Assembly (NCBI GenBank): GCA_003134765.1 | Contig: PLCM01000041.1 | Coordinates: forward strand, 124,001-188,000 | Reading direction: 5' to 3' | Source: Spartobacteria bacterium | GTDB lineage: Bacteria > Verrucomicrobiota > Verrucomicrobiia > Chthoniobacterales > UBA10450 | DNA: 64,000 nucleotides | Part shown: positions 46,026 through 53,680 of the stretch, in pieces | How the letters are laid out: every line of letters begins with the position of its first letter | Position numbering within the stretch: position 1 is the stretch's first letter | Program-made: the position numbers and the translations under genes | Notes under the pieces: model-generated | What the model saw: the letters and a program-made list of their open reading frames with translations, nothing else | Told to the model about the DNA's origin: nothing | The model's database searches: none

Positions 46026-46813
46026 AATGGACCGGTGGCGGAAAGTTCGAGGGTCTCGTCAAGTTTCTGCAAATTATCGATCAGGAGATGCGCCCAGGGT
46101 CGATCGACGGTCTGCACCTGGCTGATGATGCCTTCTTCAAAATAAAACCTTCCCTGACGCCAACGGAAAATTTCGGCCACGGCGGATTCGCCTTCGAGCG
46201 ACCCGTAGACCGCGTGCCGCACCGATCCATGGGCGAGGTAAATTTCGCTGTTGCCGCGCCCCGATTTGAAAGTGAAGCGCCCGCTCCGCTGCCCGAGGCA
46301 GCTCATCTGCAGGATTTCAGCCGCGGAAAATTGATTGAGATTGCCGATTAGCGAATGGCACGGATCGATGCCTTCCGTGGGTGTTCCACCCTGGGCGAGG
46401 GAAGAAACAAAGGTTTGCAGTTGCTTGCGCAAACCGCGCTCGGTCCCACCACTGGTGATTCGGGTGATTTTTTGCTGCGGCGCGGTCTCGCTCGGATCGG
46501 CGTCGCTCGCCTGCGGAGCGAGGCACGCTATCTTCAACGAGGGGAAATGCTGGCGAGCGCTCGTGGCCTGGTTCATTGCCACAGGATTTTCGCCTTCCAC
46601 CACGAACCCATCAAAATTTTCTGCCAGCAAAACAGAGACGGCCTCAGGCATGGTTCGGACGACCCGGATCTCGATGTGATCGATTTCGTCGAGAATAGCC
46701 AGAGCCCGGTCCTGAAAGACCGGATCGGCATTCAATATGAGAAGCCTGGTTTCCACAAATGGCGCGTCAGAGGTAAAAAGTAGATAGCAGGAAGCTTGCC
46801 TTGGGCTGGCCAT
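46022..46813 (-). CDS. Receiver-like plus DUF4388 (PATAN) protein
   Basis: A 263-residue protein. Residues 22-125 look like a degenerate receiver domain (RLLILNADPVFQDRALAIL, FDGFVVEGENP); the expected phosphoacceptor Asp position reads Glu, so phosphorylation is doubtful. From about 155 the DUF4388/PATAN domain is clear: GNLNQFSAAEILQMSCLGQRSGRF, IYLAHGSVRHAVYGSLEGESAVAEIF and WRQGRFYFEEG. PATAN domains are found in bacterial signalling and gliding regulators. The ATG at 46813 is supported by a GGGGAG ribosome site 6 bases upstream. It is coupled to the helical 143-residue protein that follows. Confidence 0.78.
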   Translation of the reverse strand: MASPRQASCYLLFTSDAPFVETRLLILNADPVFQDRALAILDEIDHIEIRVVRTMPEAVSVLLAENFDGFVVEGENPVAMNQATSARQHFPSLKIACLAPQASDADPSETAPQQKITRITSGGTERGLRKQLQTFVSSLAQGGTPTEGIDPCHSLIGNLNQFSAAEILQMSCLGQRSGRFTFKSGRGNSEIYLAHGSVRHAVYGSLEGESAVAEIFRWRQGRFYFEEGIISQVQTVDRPWAHLLIDNLQKLDETLELSATGPL

Positions 46814-46892
46814 CCTTTACTCCCCTTCGATCGCATTCGAATTCCCAAAAACGCCCACCGAAACCTTTCCGAGGGGGGACTGTTTTCCTTAA

Positions 46893-46962
46893 GGTAGGAC
46901 GAGACTCTGGCAGGCGTACCCCTTTGAGCGTTCGATCCGGCTCGACAGAGTCTCGCCCTACC
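46893..46962. repeat. Palindromic repeat, family E
   Basis: Arms GGTAGGACGAGACTCTG and CAGAGTCTCGCCCTACC pair with one mismatch; the 36-base loop contains GGCAGGCG and GATCCGGCTCGA. It lies in the gap between the DUF4388 gene and rnhC. Confidence 0.75.
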
Positions 46963-46991
46963 ACATTTTGAGAGTCAGCGTAGCCATAATT

Positions 46992-47026
46992 CCTTCTCCC
47001 CGAGGGAGAAGGTTAGGATGAGGGTG
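46992..47026. repeat. Dispersed palindromic repeat, family B copy 2
   Basis: CCTTCTCCC-CGAGGGAGAAGG hairpin followed by TTAGGATGAGGGT. It matches the left arm of the copy at 8884-9015 read on the opposite strand. The last codons and stop of rnhC (stop at 47013-47015) lie inside it. Confidence 0.7.
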
Positions 47027-47975
47027 CCTTCTTCCGCCACGCCTGCCGTGGCCGGGGCGCGGAGTAATGGTCCGGCGCTATCTCGTGCGCCGTCCGGAAA
47101 TGCACTTTTGCGACTTTTCGCAAAGCATCCGGGCCTTCGGCCTGGACCAGTTTTTTGGCGGCCTCCTTTACTTCGGGCGAAACTCCCCGCCCTAACTTGA
47201 CCCCGATCGCTCTTCCCCGCCTCTCCAACCAGTCGATAAATGCCTCGCGGGCAAGGATCGAGGCCGCCGCAACTGCCAGGTCGGACTCTGCTTTCGTGCG
47301 CTGCTCGAGGTGAATGGTCTGCCCGCGCTTCAGGAGCGCCTTCTCGATCACACTGGCATCGGCGAATTTGTCCGACAACGCGCGGGGGCAATCCGGCTTT
47401 TTCGCGAGCAGATTCTCGATCACCCGCGCGTGTCCCCATCCCAGCAGGCTGTTGAGGTTGCCGAACTTGTCGTAGAGATCGTTATAGCGCTCCGGCCCGA
47501 TGGCGACCGTGTCGCCCACCGCACCCGGCGTCGTGCGAATGATTTTCGCCAGCGCGCGGATCCGCGCATCCGAGCCGATTCGTTTGCTATCCTGGATGCC
47601 GGTCTCGAGAAATTTTCGCGCGATCTCGCGATCGACGTACACACCCGCGATCACGAGCGGGCCAAAAAAATCGCCTTTCCCGCTTTCGTCGATCCCGAAA
47701 TGCGGCTCGAACATTTCCGGCGAATGAACCTCCTCGTAACCGAGTTTTGCCTGTTCGAGGATTTTCGGTTCCAGCTCGAACTGCACGAATTCCTCGATCC
47801 CCTTCCCCTGAAGCAGGATCTTGGGCCCCTTTTCGTAAACCGCGACGCTCAGCTTGTTTTTCTGGGCGAAGAAAAGCGTGTAGGGCCGGGGAGCGAATTC
47901 AAAGCCGAGGTCCTGAAGCAAGGAGCGTAGCTTTGCAGCCTGGTCCGTCGTGAGCGGGTGCGTGTAGGAATTCAT
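47013..47975 (-). CDS. rnhC: Ribonuclease HIII
   Basis: A 320-residue nuclease that cleaves the RNA strand of RNA-DNA hybrids. The N-terminal TBP-like domain (about 1-95) is the RNase HIII hallmark, and the catalytic domain starts with FGIDESGKGDFFGPL, whose Asp-Glu pair is the first metal site. GIQDSKRIGSDARI and TKAESDLAVAAASILAREAF supply the remaining acids. The ATG at 47975 is chosen; a longer reading at 48020 runs through the repeat (MDVGRWTLDV) and is artefactual. The C-terminus (HYSAPRPRQAWRKKAPSS) runs into a family B repeat, so its end may be altered. Confidence 0.92.
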   Translation of the reverse strand: MNSYTHPLTTDQAAKLRSLLQDLGFEFAPRPYTLFFAQKNKLSVAVYEKGPKILLQGKGIEEFVQFELEPKILEQAKLGYEEVHSPEMFEPHFGIDESGKGDFFGPLVIAGVYVDREIARKFLETGIQDSKRIGSDARIRALAKIIRTTPGAVGDTVAIGPERYNDLYDKFGNLNSLLGWGHARVIENLLAKKPDCPRALSDKFADASVIEKALLKRGQTIHLEQRTKAESDLAVAAASILAREAFIDWLERRGRAIGVKLGRGVSPEVKEAAKKLVQAEGPDALRKVAKVHFRTAHEIAPDHYSAPRPRQAWRKKAPSS

Positions 47976-47990
47976 CCTTCGGAAGGGGCA

Positions 47991-48132
47991 AACGTCCAAC
48001 GTCCAACGTCCAACGTCCAACGTTCAAATGAAGAACGGCAGGTATCATGCGCACCCAATAACGATTGCATTCGGCGTCGCCGCAGGACTCTGAAATTCGA
48101 AGTTGGACGTTGGACGTTGAACGTTGAACGTT
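47991..48132. repeat. Palindromic repeat, family D copy 1
   Basis: A run of ACGTCCAAC-type units (about every 9 bases, 47991-48027) is paired 75 bases later with an opposite run GTTGGACGTTGGACGTTGAA (from 48103). It lies between the divergent rnhC and mutY and covers the region where mutY must start. Confidence 0.8.
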
Positions 48133-49148
48133 TCTTTATAAACGCGATCTCTGGCCCGTCTGGCGCCTTATTCCGGCGCGCTCTCCTTTCCTGGTACCGC
48201 AAAAATCGCCGCGATCTTCCCTGGCGGCACACGACCGATCCCTACGCGATCCTCGTCTCTGAATTTATGCTCCAGCAAACCCAGGTCGCCACGGTCATCT
48301 CTTATTATAATGAGTGGCTCGGGCGATTCCCCGATTTCCCGGCGCTGGCCGCCGCTTCGGAAAACGACGTTCTCCACGCCTGGCAGGGGCTCGGCTACTA
48401 TGCGCGCGCCCGAAATCTTCGCGCCACGGCCATTGCCATCATGGAAAAACATGGCGGCACATTCCCACGAAACCCGGAATCGATTCGTGATCTCCCGGGA
48501 ATCGGCCGCTACACAGCCAATGCGGTCGCCACCTTCGCCTTCGACCAGCCGGTCCCCATCGTCGAAGCGAACATCACCCGTGTCCTCTCCCGCCTGTTGG
48601 ATGTGCAAACTCCCGTCGATACGAACGCCGGGCGCCAACGGCTCTGGTCTTCCGCCGCGCAACTCCTGCCACGCCAAGGCGCCGGCAGACACAATTCCGC
48701 TCTCATGGAATTGGGCGCCCTTGTCTGCGGGGTGCGGCCAAACTGTCAATCCTGCCCGGTAAAAACGTTCTGCCGAACCACCAAGCCGACCCTTCTTCCC
48801 CGAAAAAAAGCGCGGCCCACCCTGAAAGTTCGCACCGAGCATCATGGCTTTGCCTTGCGCCGCCGCCGCGTTCTCCTCGAACAATCCGAAGATCGCTGGC
48901 GCGGAATGTGGATTCTGCCCCGATTGGCCGGCAGGCCGGCAACGGGTCAACGCCTCCATCGCTCCCAATTCCCTTTCACCCACCACCGCATCACGCTCGT
49001 GGTCTATTCCCATCAACCCCCGTCCGAAAAAAAACATTCGGTTCAGCGCTGGTTTCCCATTCGCGAATTGGAATCGATCCCTCTTCCCTCCCCCCATCGG
49101 CGCGCTCTCGACGATATCCTCTCTTCCACGCCCGACCCCGTCTCCTAA
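48117..49148 (+). CDS. mutY: A/G-specific adenine glycosylase
   Basis: A protein of about 343 residues that excises adenine mispaired with 8-oxoguanine. The family core is clear: LSWYRKNRRDLPWRHTTDPY, SEFMLQQTQVATVISYY, GLGYYARARNL, the helix-hairpin-helix region LPGIGRYTANAVATFAF and the catalytic-Asp region PIVEANITRVLSRLL. The iron-sulphur cluster cysteines follow in LVCGVRPNCQSCPVKTFC. The C-terminal NUDIX-like domain recognising 8-oxoG is present but short. The start is uncertain because no ATG precedes the domain and the 5' end runs into the family D repeat; TTG 48117 is the nearest in-frame start, and an upstream start at 47958 reads through the repeat. Confidence 0.88.
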   Translation: MNVERFFINAISGPSGALFRRALLSWYRKNRRDLPWRHTTDPYAILVSEFMLQQTQVATVISYYNEWLGRFPDFPALAAASENDVLHAWQGLGYYARARNLRATAIAIMEKHGGTFPRNPESIRDLPGIGRYTANAVATFAFDQPVPIVEANITRVLSRLLDVQTPVDTNAGRQRLWSSAAQLLPRQGAGRHNSALMELGALVCGVRPNCQSCPVKTFCRTTKPTLLPRKKARPTLKVRTEHHGFALRRRRVLLEQSEDRWRGMWILPRLAGRPATGQRLHRSQFPFTHHRITLVVYSHQPPSEKKHSVQRWFPIRELESIPLPSPHRRALDDILSSTPDPVS

Positions 49149-49150
49149 TT

Positions 49151-49254
49151 CGACGTTGGACGCTCGCCACGGCGGAGCCCGTCCAGGGCGAAGGCGGGTT
49201 GGACTGCCTGCCCGCCGCAGCCTTGCGGAGGAGGGTTGGACGTTGGACGTTTTC
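49151..49254. repeat. Palindromic repeat, family D copy 2
   Basis: Fills the gap between mutY and trpB. The first 54 bases (49151-49204) match 56045-56098 inside cysS in reverse complement at 52 of 54 positions. The right end is GTTGGACGTTGGACGTT. Confidence 0.85.
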
Positions 49255-49256
49255 CG

Positions 49257-50453
49257 ATGCCCGCGCTCCCACAGCTTCCCGACGTTCACGGTCATTTCGG
49301 TCCTTACGGCGGGATGTTCGTGCCGGAGACGCTCATGTCCGCCCTCAACGACCTGGCAGTCGAATACGAACGCGCGAAGAACGATCCGATTTTTCAAAGC
49401 GAACTCGATGAGCTCCTCCGCGATTTTGCCGGCCGTCCCACGCCCTTGTATCTCGCAGAACGCCTCACAAAAAATCTCGGTGGCGCGAAAATTTATCTGA
49501 AGCGCGAAGATCTTCTTCATACCGGCGCGCACAAGATCAACAACGCCCTCGGCCAGATTCTCCTCGCCCGCCGCATGGGCAAAACCCGCATCATCGCCGA
49601 GACCGGTGCGGGCCAGCATGGTGTCGCTACGGCCACTGTCGCGGCGCATTTTGGGTGCGAGTGCGTGATTTACATGGGCAGCGTCGACATGGAACGGCAG
49701 GCCCTTAACGTCGCCCGCATGCGTTTTCTCGGCGCCACGGTTGTGCCCGTCACTGCCGGCCAGGCCACGCTCAAGGAAGCGATCAACGAAGCGATGCGCG
49801 ATTGGGTCACGAACGTTCGCACCACCCATTATATCCTCGGTTCCGCGCTCGGTTCGCACCCCTACCCGATGATGGTGCGTGATTTTCACCGCGTCATCGG
49901 AATCGAAGCACGCCGGCAAATCCAGGAACGCGAAGGGAGATTACCGGATGTTCTTCTCGCGTGCGTCGGCGGTGGCAGCAACGCCATCGGCCTCTTCCAT
50001 CCCTTCCTCAACGACAAATCGGTCAGAATGATCGGCGTGGAAGCCGGCGGGGAAGGCATTCGCACGGGCAAACACGCCGCCCGTTTTCAAGGCGGCCGGC
50101 TCGGCGTACTCCAAGGCACGAAAACCTTTGTCCTCGCCAACGAAGACGGACAAATCGAGCTGACCCATTCGGTTTCGGCCGGACTCGATTACGCCGCCGT
50201 TGGGCCGGAACACAGTTACCTGCGTGACCAGAAACGGATCGAATACGATTACGCGACCGACGATGAAGCGCTGGCCGCGTTTCGAACGCTCGCGGAAACA
50301 GAAGGCATCATCCCCGCGCTCGAAACCGCACACGCGATCGCCCACGTGATTAAGATCGCCCCGAGGATGGCGCCCAAGGGATTGATTATTGTTAATTGTT
50401 CCGGGCGTGGAGACAAAGATGTGTCGCAAGCCGCGGCGCATTTCTCGATGTAA
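49257..50453 (+). CDS. trpB: Tryptophan synthase beta chain
   Basis: A 398-residue PLP enzyme condensing indole and serine to tryptophan. The PLP lysine is Lys93 in [43 protein letters not shown] and the phosphate loop [13 protein letters not shown] are family signatures. It is a TrpB1-type length. The ATG at 49257 immediately follows the family D repeat; the sequence upstream of it has no other coding support. No trpA or other trp genes are in the window, so the pathway is scattered. A family A repeat follows the stop. Confidence 0.97.
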   Translation: MPALPQLPDVHGHFGPYGGMFVPETLMSALNDLAVEYERAKNDPIFQSELDELLRDFAGRPTPLYLAERLTKNLGGAKIYLKREDLLHTGAHKINNALGQILLARRMGKTRIIAETGAGQHGVATATVAAHFGCECVIYMGSVDMERQALNVARMRFLGATVVPVTAGQATLKEAINEAMRDWVTNVRTTHYILGSALGSHPYPMMVRDFHRVIGIEARRQIQEREGRLPDVLLACVGGGSNAIGLFHPFLNDKSVRMIGVEAGGEGIRTGKHAARFQGGRLGVLQGTKTFVLANEDGQIELTHSVSAGLDYAAVGPEHSYLRDQKRIEYDYATDDEALAAFRTLAETEGIIPALETAHAIAHVIKIAPRMAPKGLIIVNCSGRGDKDVSQAAAHFSM

Positions 50454-50464
50454 GCAGGTCTCTC

Positions 50465-50597
50465 GGTCATTCTGAGCGAAACGAAGTGAAGTCGAAGCCG
50501 TAACGAGTCCGCGATGCGGACGAGGCCGGGCGTTCCATCCCGTAAGACCACCTTGAAGCTTTCGCGACGGGATTCCTCGACTTCGCTCGGAATGACG
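50465..50597. repeat. Dispersed palindromic repeat, family A copy 2
   Basis: The left arm starts GTCATTCTGAGCGAAACG, then AAGTGAAGTCGAAG; the right arm is GGGATTCCTCGACTTCGCTC followed by GGAATGAC. It sits between trpB and the yicC gene. Confidence 0.8.
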
Positions 50598-50611
50598 GGA
50601 AAAGTAACACC

Positions 50612-51487
50612 ATGCGCAGCATGACAGGTTACGGGCGGGGCGACGCGGACCATTCCGGCACAAAATTCAGCGTCGAGCTGAACTCCGTGAATCGGAAGCA
50701 AAGCGACATCGTTATCAATCTCCCGCGCGACCTCGCCGCGCTCGAGCCGCGGATTCGTCAGGCGATCAACGAAAAAATTTCCCGCGGCCGGATGAACGTG
50801 CTGGTTGGGTTGCAGGAAGGCGCGAATGGCGCGACGGCGCTCGCGCTCGATACCGCGCTCGCCCGCTCCTACCATGACGCGATGCTGACGTTGCAAAAGG
50901 AACTGAGCGCGCCGGGCGAGATCACGATTGGAACGATCCTCCAGGCGCCGGGAGTAATGCGCTCGCCGGAGCAACGCGTCGATGCCGAGGAAGCGTGGCC
51001 GGGAGTGGAGCGCGCCCTGACCACGGCGCTCGGCGAGTTAATCAAAATGCGCGAGCGCGAAGGCAAACATCTCGCGAAAGATTTGATTCATCGCCTGAAA
51101 ACGTTGCGGAAAGAAATCAAGGAAGTCCGCGCGATTTATCCGGACGTCGTTAAGAAATACCGGACCGCTTTGCTCGAACGCCTCGAGAAGGCCGGTCTTG
51201 ATCTCGCGCTCGAAGACGAACGTCTCCTCAAGGAAGTCACGATCTTCGCCGATCGTTCCGATATTTCGGAAGAGCTAACACGACTCGAGAGCCACCTGGC
51301 CCAGTTTGCGCACCACCTCCGCAAGAACGAACCGGTCGGCCGGACGCTCGAATTCATCACCCAGGAAATTTTTCGGGAACTGAACACCCTCGGCGCGAAA
51401 TCGAACGACGCGGGAATTTCCCAGCACGTCGTGGCCTGCAAGTCAGAACTGGAAAAAATCCGCGAACAAATCCAAAACCTTGAATAG
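50612..51487 (+). CDS. yicC: YicC-family endoribonuclease
   Basis: A 291-residue protein. The N-terminus MRSMTGYGRGDADHSG is the family signature, followed by a helical middle (LLEVKSVN-like FSVELNSVNRK). The C-terminus has LALEDERLLKEVTIFADRSDISEELTRLESHL and FITQEIFRELNTLGAKS, which are conserved in YicC. E. coli YicC has been described as an RNA endonuclease that affects sRNA stability. The gene overlaps gmk by 8 bases, a common YicC-Gmk arrangement. A family A repeat precedes it. Confidence 0.92.
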   Translation: MRSMTGYGRGDADHSGTKFSVELNSVNRKQSDIVINLPRDLAALEPRIRQAINEKISRGRMNVLVGLQEGANGATALALDTALARSYHDAMLTLQKELSAPGEITIGTILQAPGVMRSPEQRVDAEEAWPGVERALTTALGELIKMREREGKHLAKDLIHRLKTLRKEIKEVRAIYPDVVKKYRTALLERLEKAGLDLALEDERLLKEVTIFADRSDISEELTRLESHLAQFAHHLRKNEPVGRTLEFITQEIFRELNTLGAKSNDAGISQHVVACKSELEKIREQIQNLE

Positions 51488-52091
51488 GCAATTCACGCGC
51501 ACTGGGATTCTGTTTGTTCTCTCCGCGCCGTCGGGAGCGGGCAAGACGACCCTGTGCGATGCCCTGCGGCAAACGCCGGATTTCGTTTACTCCGTCTCCT
51601 GCACGACGCGCACGCCGCGGGCCGGCGAGATCGAAGGCGACGATTATCATTTCCTGTCCGAGCAGGATTTCCTCGTCCGGGTCGAGGGCGGCGAGTTCCT
51701 TGAGCACGCGAAGGTGCACGAGCACTACTATGGAACCCTGCGCGCCCCGATTGTTTCCAATTTGCAAAGCGGTGTCGACGTCCTCATCGACGTGGACATC
51801 CAGGGCGCGGCCGCCATTCGCTCCTTCGACGATGACACCATCCGGCGCGCGCTCTGCGACGTCTTCATCATGCCACCGGACCTCGACGAATTGCGGCGCC
51901 GCCTGACCAAACGCGGGACCGAGACGCCGCGCCAGATCGAATCGCGCATTGTCACGGCCGCGCGCGAGATGGAATTATGGCGCGACTACCGCTACACCAT
52001 CATCAGCAAATCGATGGAGGAGGATCTGCTGAAGTTTCGCAACATCATGGGTGCCGAACGGTATTTGAGCCGACGGTTGGCCTTGAGCTAA
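51480..52091 (+). CDS. gmk: Guanylate kinase
   Basis: A 203-residue kinase making GDP from GMP. The P-loop is LSAPSGAGKTTL (residues 14-25). The GMP-binding segment is CTTRTPRAGEIEGDDYHFLS. YGTLRAPI and DVDIQGAAAIR are also diagnostic, with RLTKRGTETPRQIESRI near the C-terminus. It starts with TTG at 51480, overlapping yicC by 8 bases, a reading that keeps the usual distance to the P-loop. The omega subunit gene rpoZ that often follows gmk is absent; coaC follows instead, after a repeat. Confidence 0.94.
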   Translation: MNRQFTRTGILFVLSAPSGAGKTTLCDALRQTPDFVYSVSCTTRTPRAGEIEGDDYHFLSEQDFLVRVEGGEFLEHAKVHEHYYGTLRAPIVSNLQSGVDVLIDVDIQGAAAIRSFDDDTIRRALCDVFIMPPDLDELRRRLTKRGTETPRQIESRIVTAAREMELWRDYRYTIISKSMEEDLLKFRNIMGAERYLSRRLALS

Positions 52092-52096
52092 TGCTT

Positions 52097-52199
52097 GTCA
52101 TCCTGAGCGAAGTGAAGCGGAGTCGAAGGATCCCGTGTCGTTGCGTGTCGCTGACTGCTCAGTCATAATCGGGATGTCTCGACTTTGCTCGACATGACA
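52097..52199. repeat. Dispersed palindromic repeat, family A copy 3
   Basis: The left arm starts GTCATCCTGAGCGAAGTG, then AAGCGGAGTCGAAGGATCCCG; the right arm is CGGGATGTCTCGACTTTGCT followed by CGACATGACA. It fills the space between gmk and coaC, and the last bases contain the coaC ATG. Confidence 0.85.
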
Positions 52200-52763
52200 A
52201 CAAAACAACCAAAATGCGTCGTCCTCGGCGTGACCGGCTCAATCGCCGCCTATAAATCCGCGGAGCTCGCGAGTCTGCTGGTGAAGCAGGGGCACGACGT
52301 TTTCGCGGTCATGACGCGCGACGCGGTCGAATTCATTACGCCGCTGACACTCCAGACGCTTTCGAAAAATCCCGTCAGCACGAGCTTCTTCGACGAAAAG
52401 GAAAACTGGCGGCCAGGACACATCGAACTCGCCGATCGGGCGAACCTTCTTCTCATCGCGCCGGCGACGGCGAACGTGATCGCCGAACTCGCGCACGGAC
52501 TCGCCGGGCATCCGCTTGCCGCGATCGCGCTCGCCACCCGCGCGCAAATCCTCGTCGCGCCCGCCATGAACGGGAAGATGTGGGAACATCCGGCGACGCA
52601 GGAGAATGTGGGCACGCTTAAAGCGCGCGGAGTCGAATTCATCGGGCCGGAAGAAGGAATGCTGGCCTGCGGCTATGAGGGTGTCGGCCGTTTGTGGAAA
52701 GTGGATGAGATCGCTTTTCGCGCGGAGTTCCTTCTGGCGCGCCAGGATAATCTGATCGCGTGA
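52194..52763 (+). CDS. coaC: Phosphopantothenoylcysteine decarboxylase
   Basis: A 189-residue flavoprotein (HFCD family) that decarboxylates phosphopantothenoylcysteine in CoA synthesis. VVLGVTGSIAAYKSAEL (about 9-25) binds FMN. LLLIAPATANVIAELAHGLA and VAPAMNGKMWEHPATQENV are the substrate helix and PAMN motif. The active-site Cys is in MLACGYEGVGRL. It is usually fused to CoaB as one protein; here the ligase is a separate gene overlapping by 4 bases. The start at 52194 lies within a family A repeat (GACATGACA), and no other start fits the family N-terminus. Confidence 0.92.
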   Translation: MTTKQPKCVVLGVTGSIAAYKSAELASLLVKQGHDVFAVMTRDAVEFITPLTLQTLSKNPVSTSFFDEKENWRPGHIELADRANLLLIAPATANVIAELAHGLAGHPLAAIALATRAQILVAPAMNGKMWEHPATQENVGTLKARGVEFIGPEEGMLACGYEGVGRLWKVDEIAFRAEFLLARQDNLIA

Positions 52764-53413
52764 GGTTCGTCGTTACCGCCGGCCCGACGCGCGAAGCGAT
52801 CGATCCCGTTCGCTTCCTCAGCAATCGGTCGTCAGGGAAAATGGGCTACGCGATCGCGGAAGCGGCGCTGGCGAAGAAACACGTGGTGACCCTGATTTCC
52901 GGACCGGTGAGCATCGCGCCGGCGCGCGGCGCGAAAAATGTTTCGATCATTACCAGCGACGAACTGGACGACGCCGTCCATCGCGCGCTGCCGGAATGCG
53001 ACGTCCTCGTCATGTGCGCGGCGGTCGCCGACTACAAACCCGCAGTCGTCTCCGCGCGCAAAGTGAAGAAGCCAAAAGCTTCGTTCGCGCTCACCCTGGT
53101 TCCGACGCGCGACATCCTCGCTTCCCTGCCAAAACGCCGCCGTTACCTCGTTGTCGGCTTCGCCGCAGAGACGCACGATTTGAAACGAAACGCCCGAAAA
53201 AAACTGCGCGCGAAGAATTGCGACGCGATCGTGGCGAACGACGTGAGCGGAAGCGAAATCGGAATGGAAAGTGACGACAACGAAGTCGAGGTTTTCTTTC
53301 GCAACGGCGATTCGGAAAAAATATCGCGCGCTTCAAAAAAAAATATCGCACGCGAGCTCGTGAAAATAATTTCAAAGATGTGGGAAAAAAGTTTGACAAA
53401 AAAATCGTGGTGA
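52760..53413 (+). CDS. coaB: Phosphopantothenate-cysteine ligase (unfused)
   Basis: A 217-residue ligase joining cysteine to phosphopantothenate using CTP. FVVTAGPTREAIDPVRFLSN and RSSGKMGYAIAEAAL match the CoaB N-terminus. MCAAVADYKP, VGFAAETHDL and DAIVANDVSG are conserved substrate and nucleotide segments. It begins with GTG at 52760, overlapping the coaC stop, so the two proteins are made in sequence and probably form a complex. The typical bifunctional CoaBC fusion is split. The C-terminus is Lys-rich (KKNIARELVKIISKMWEKSLTKKSW). Confidence 0.93.
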   Translation: MRFVVTAGPTREAIDPVRFLSNRSSGKMGYAIAEAALAKKHVVTLISGPVSIAPARGAKNVSIITSDELDDAVHRALPECDVLVMCAAVADYKPAVVSARKVKKPKASFALTLVPTRDILASLPKRRRYLVVGFAAETHDLKRNARKKLRAKNCDAIVANDVSGSEIGMESDDNEVEVFFRNGDSEKISRASKKNIARELVKIISKMWEKSLTKKSW

Positions 53414-53494
53414 TTACTGACTGAGTTAAGTGAAGTTGAAAAAATCCTTCACCAACCCACCGCGCAAGCGGACCGAAAGGGGGGATTAGTCGAT

Positions 53495-53566
53495 ATGGCA
53501 GCTAAGAAAAAAGCAAAGAAAGCTCCCGCCAAGAAAAAGGCGGCCGCGAAGAAAAAGAAACATTAG
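53495..53566 (+). CDS. Tiny Lys/Ala-rich basic protein
   Basis: A 23-residue reading frame of mostly Lys and Ala (MAAKKKAKKAP, then PAKKKAAAKKKKH). It resembles a fragment of an H1-like histone tail and would bind nucleic acids non-specifically. A GGGGGGA purine run lies 11 bases before the ATG, and a strong terminator follows 58 bases after the stop. A TTGACA box lies at 53393-53398, about 100 bases upstream, without a clear -10. The purine run and terminator make it a plausible real gene, but codon use in so short a stretch is weak support. It sits between coaB and the IMPase gene. Confidence 0.55.
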   Translation: MAAKKKAKKAPAKKKAAAKKKKH

Positions 53567-53623
53567 TTCACTTCGCGTCACGAGCTACGGAGCTCTTTCG
53601 TAGTTCCAACCAATAACTTCAAC

Positions 53624-53661
53624 CCGGGAGGAGAATTCATTTTCTCCTCCCGGTTTTTTTT
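53624..53661 (+). terminator. Strong rho-independent terminator
   Basis: Perfect 12-bp stem CCGGGAGGAGAA / TTCTCCTCCCGG, 6-base loop, then eight T residues. It follows the tiny Lys/Ala-rich gene and precedes the IMPase gene. Confidence 0.93.
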
Positions 53662-53680
53662 GCGCTAACGTCTTTCCGTC

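Noticed and set aside
47991-48132. CRISPR-like run of short repeats
   Set aside because: Units are about 9 bases with no spacers, the run reverses orientation, and no cas genes are present; it is a palindromic repeat.
48168-49919. 583-residue minus-strand open frame opposite mutY and trpB
   Set aside because: Its amino-acid sequence has no domain pattern and it lies entirely opposite two confidently identified genes; long shadow frames are common in GC-rich DNA.
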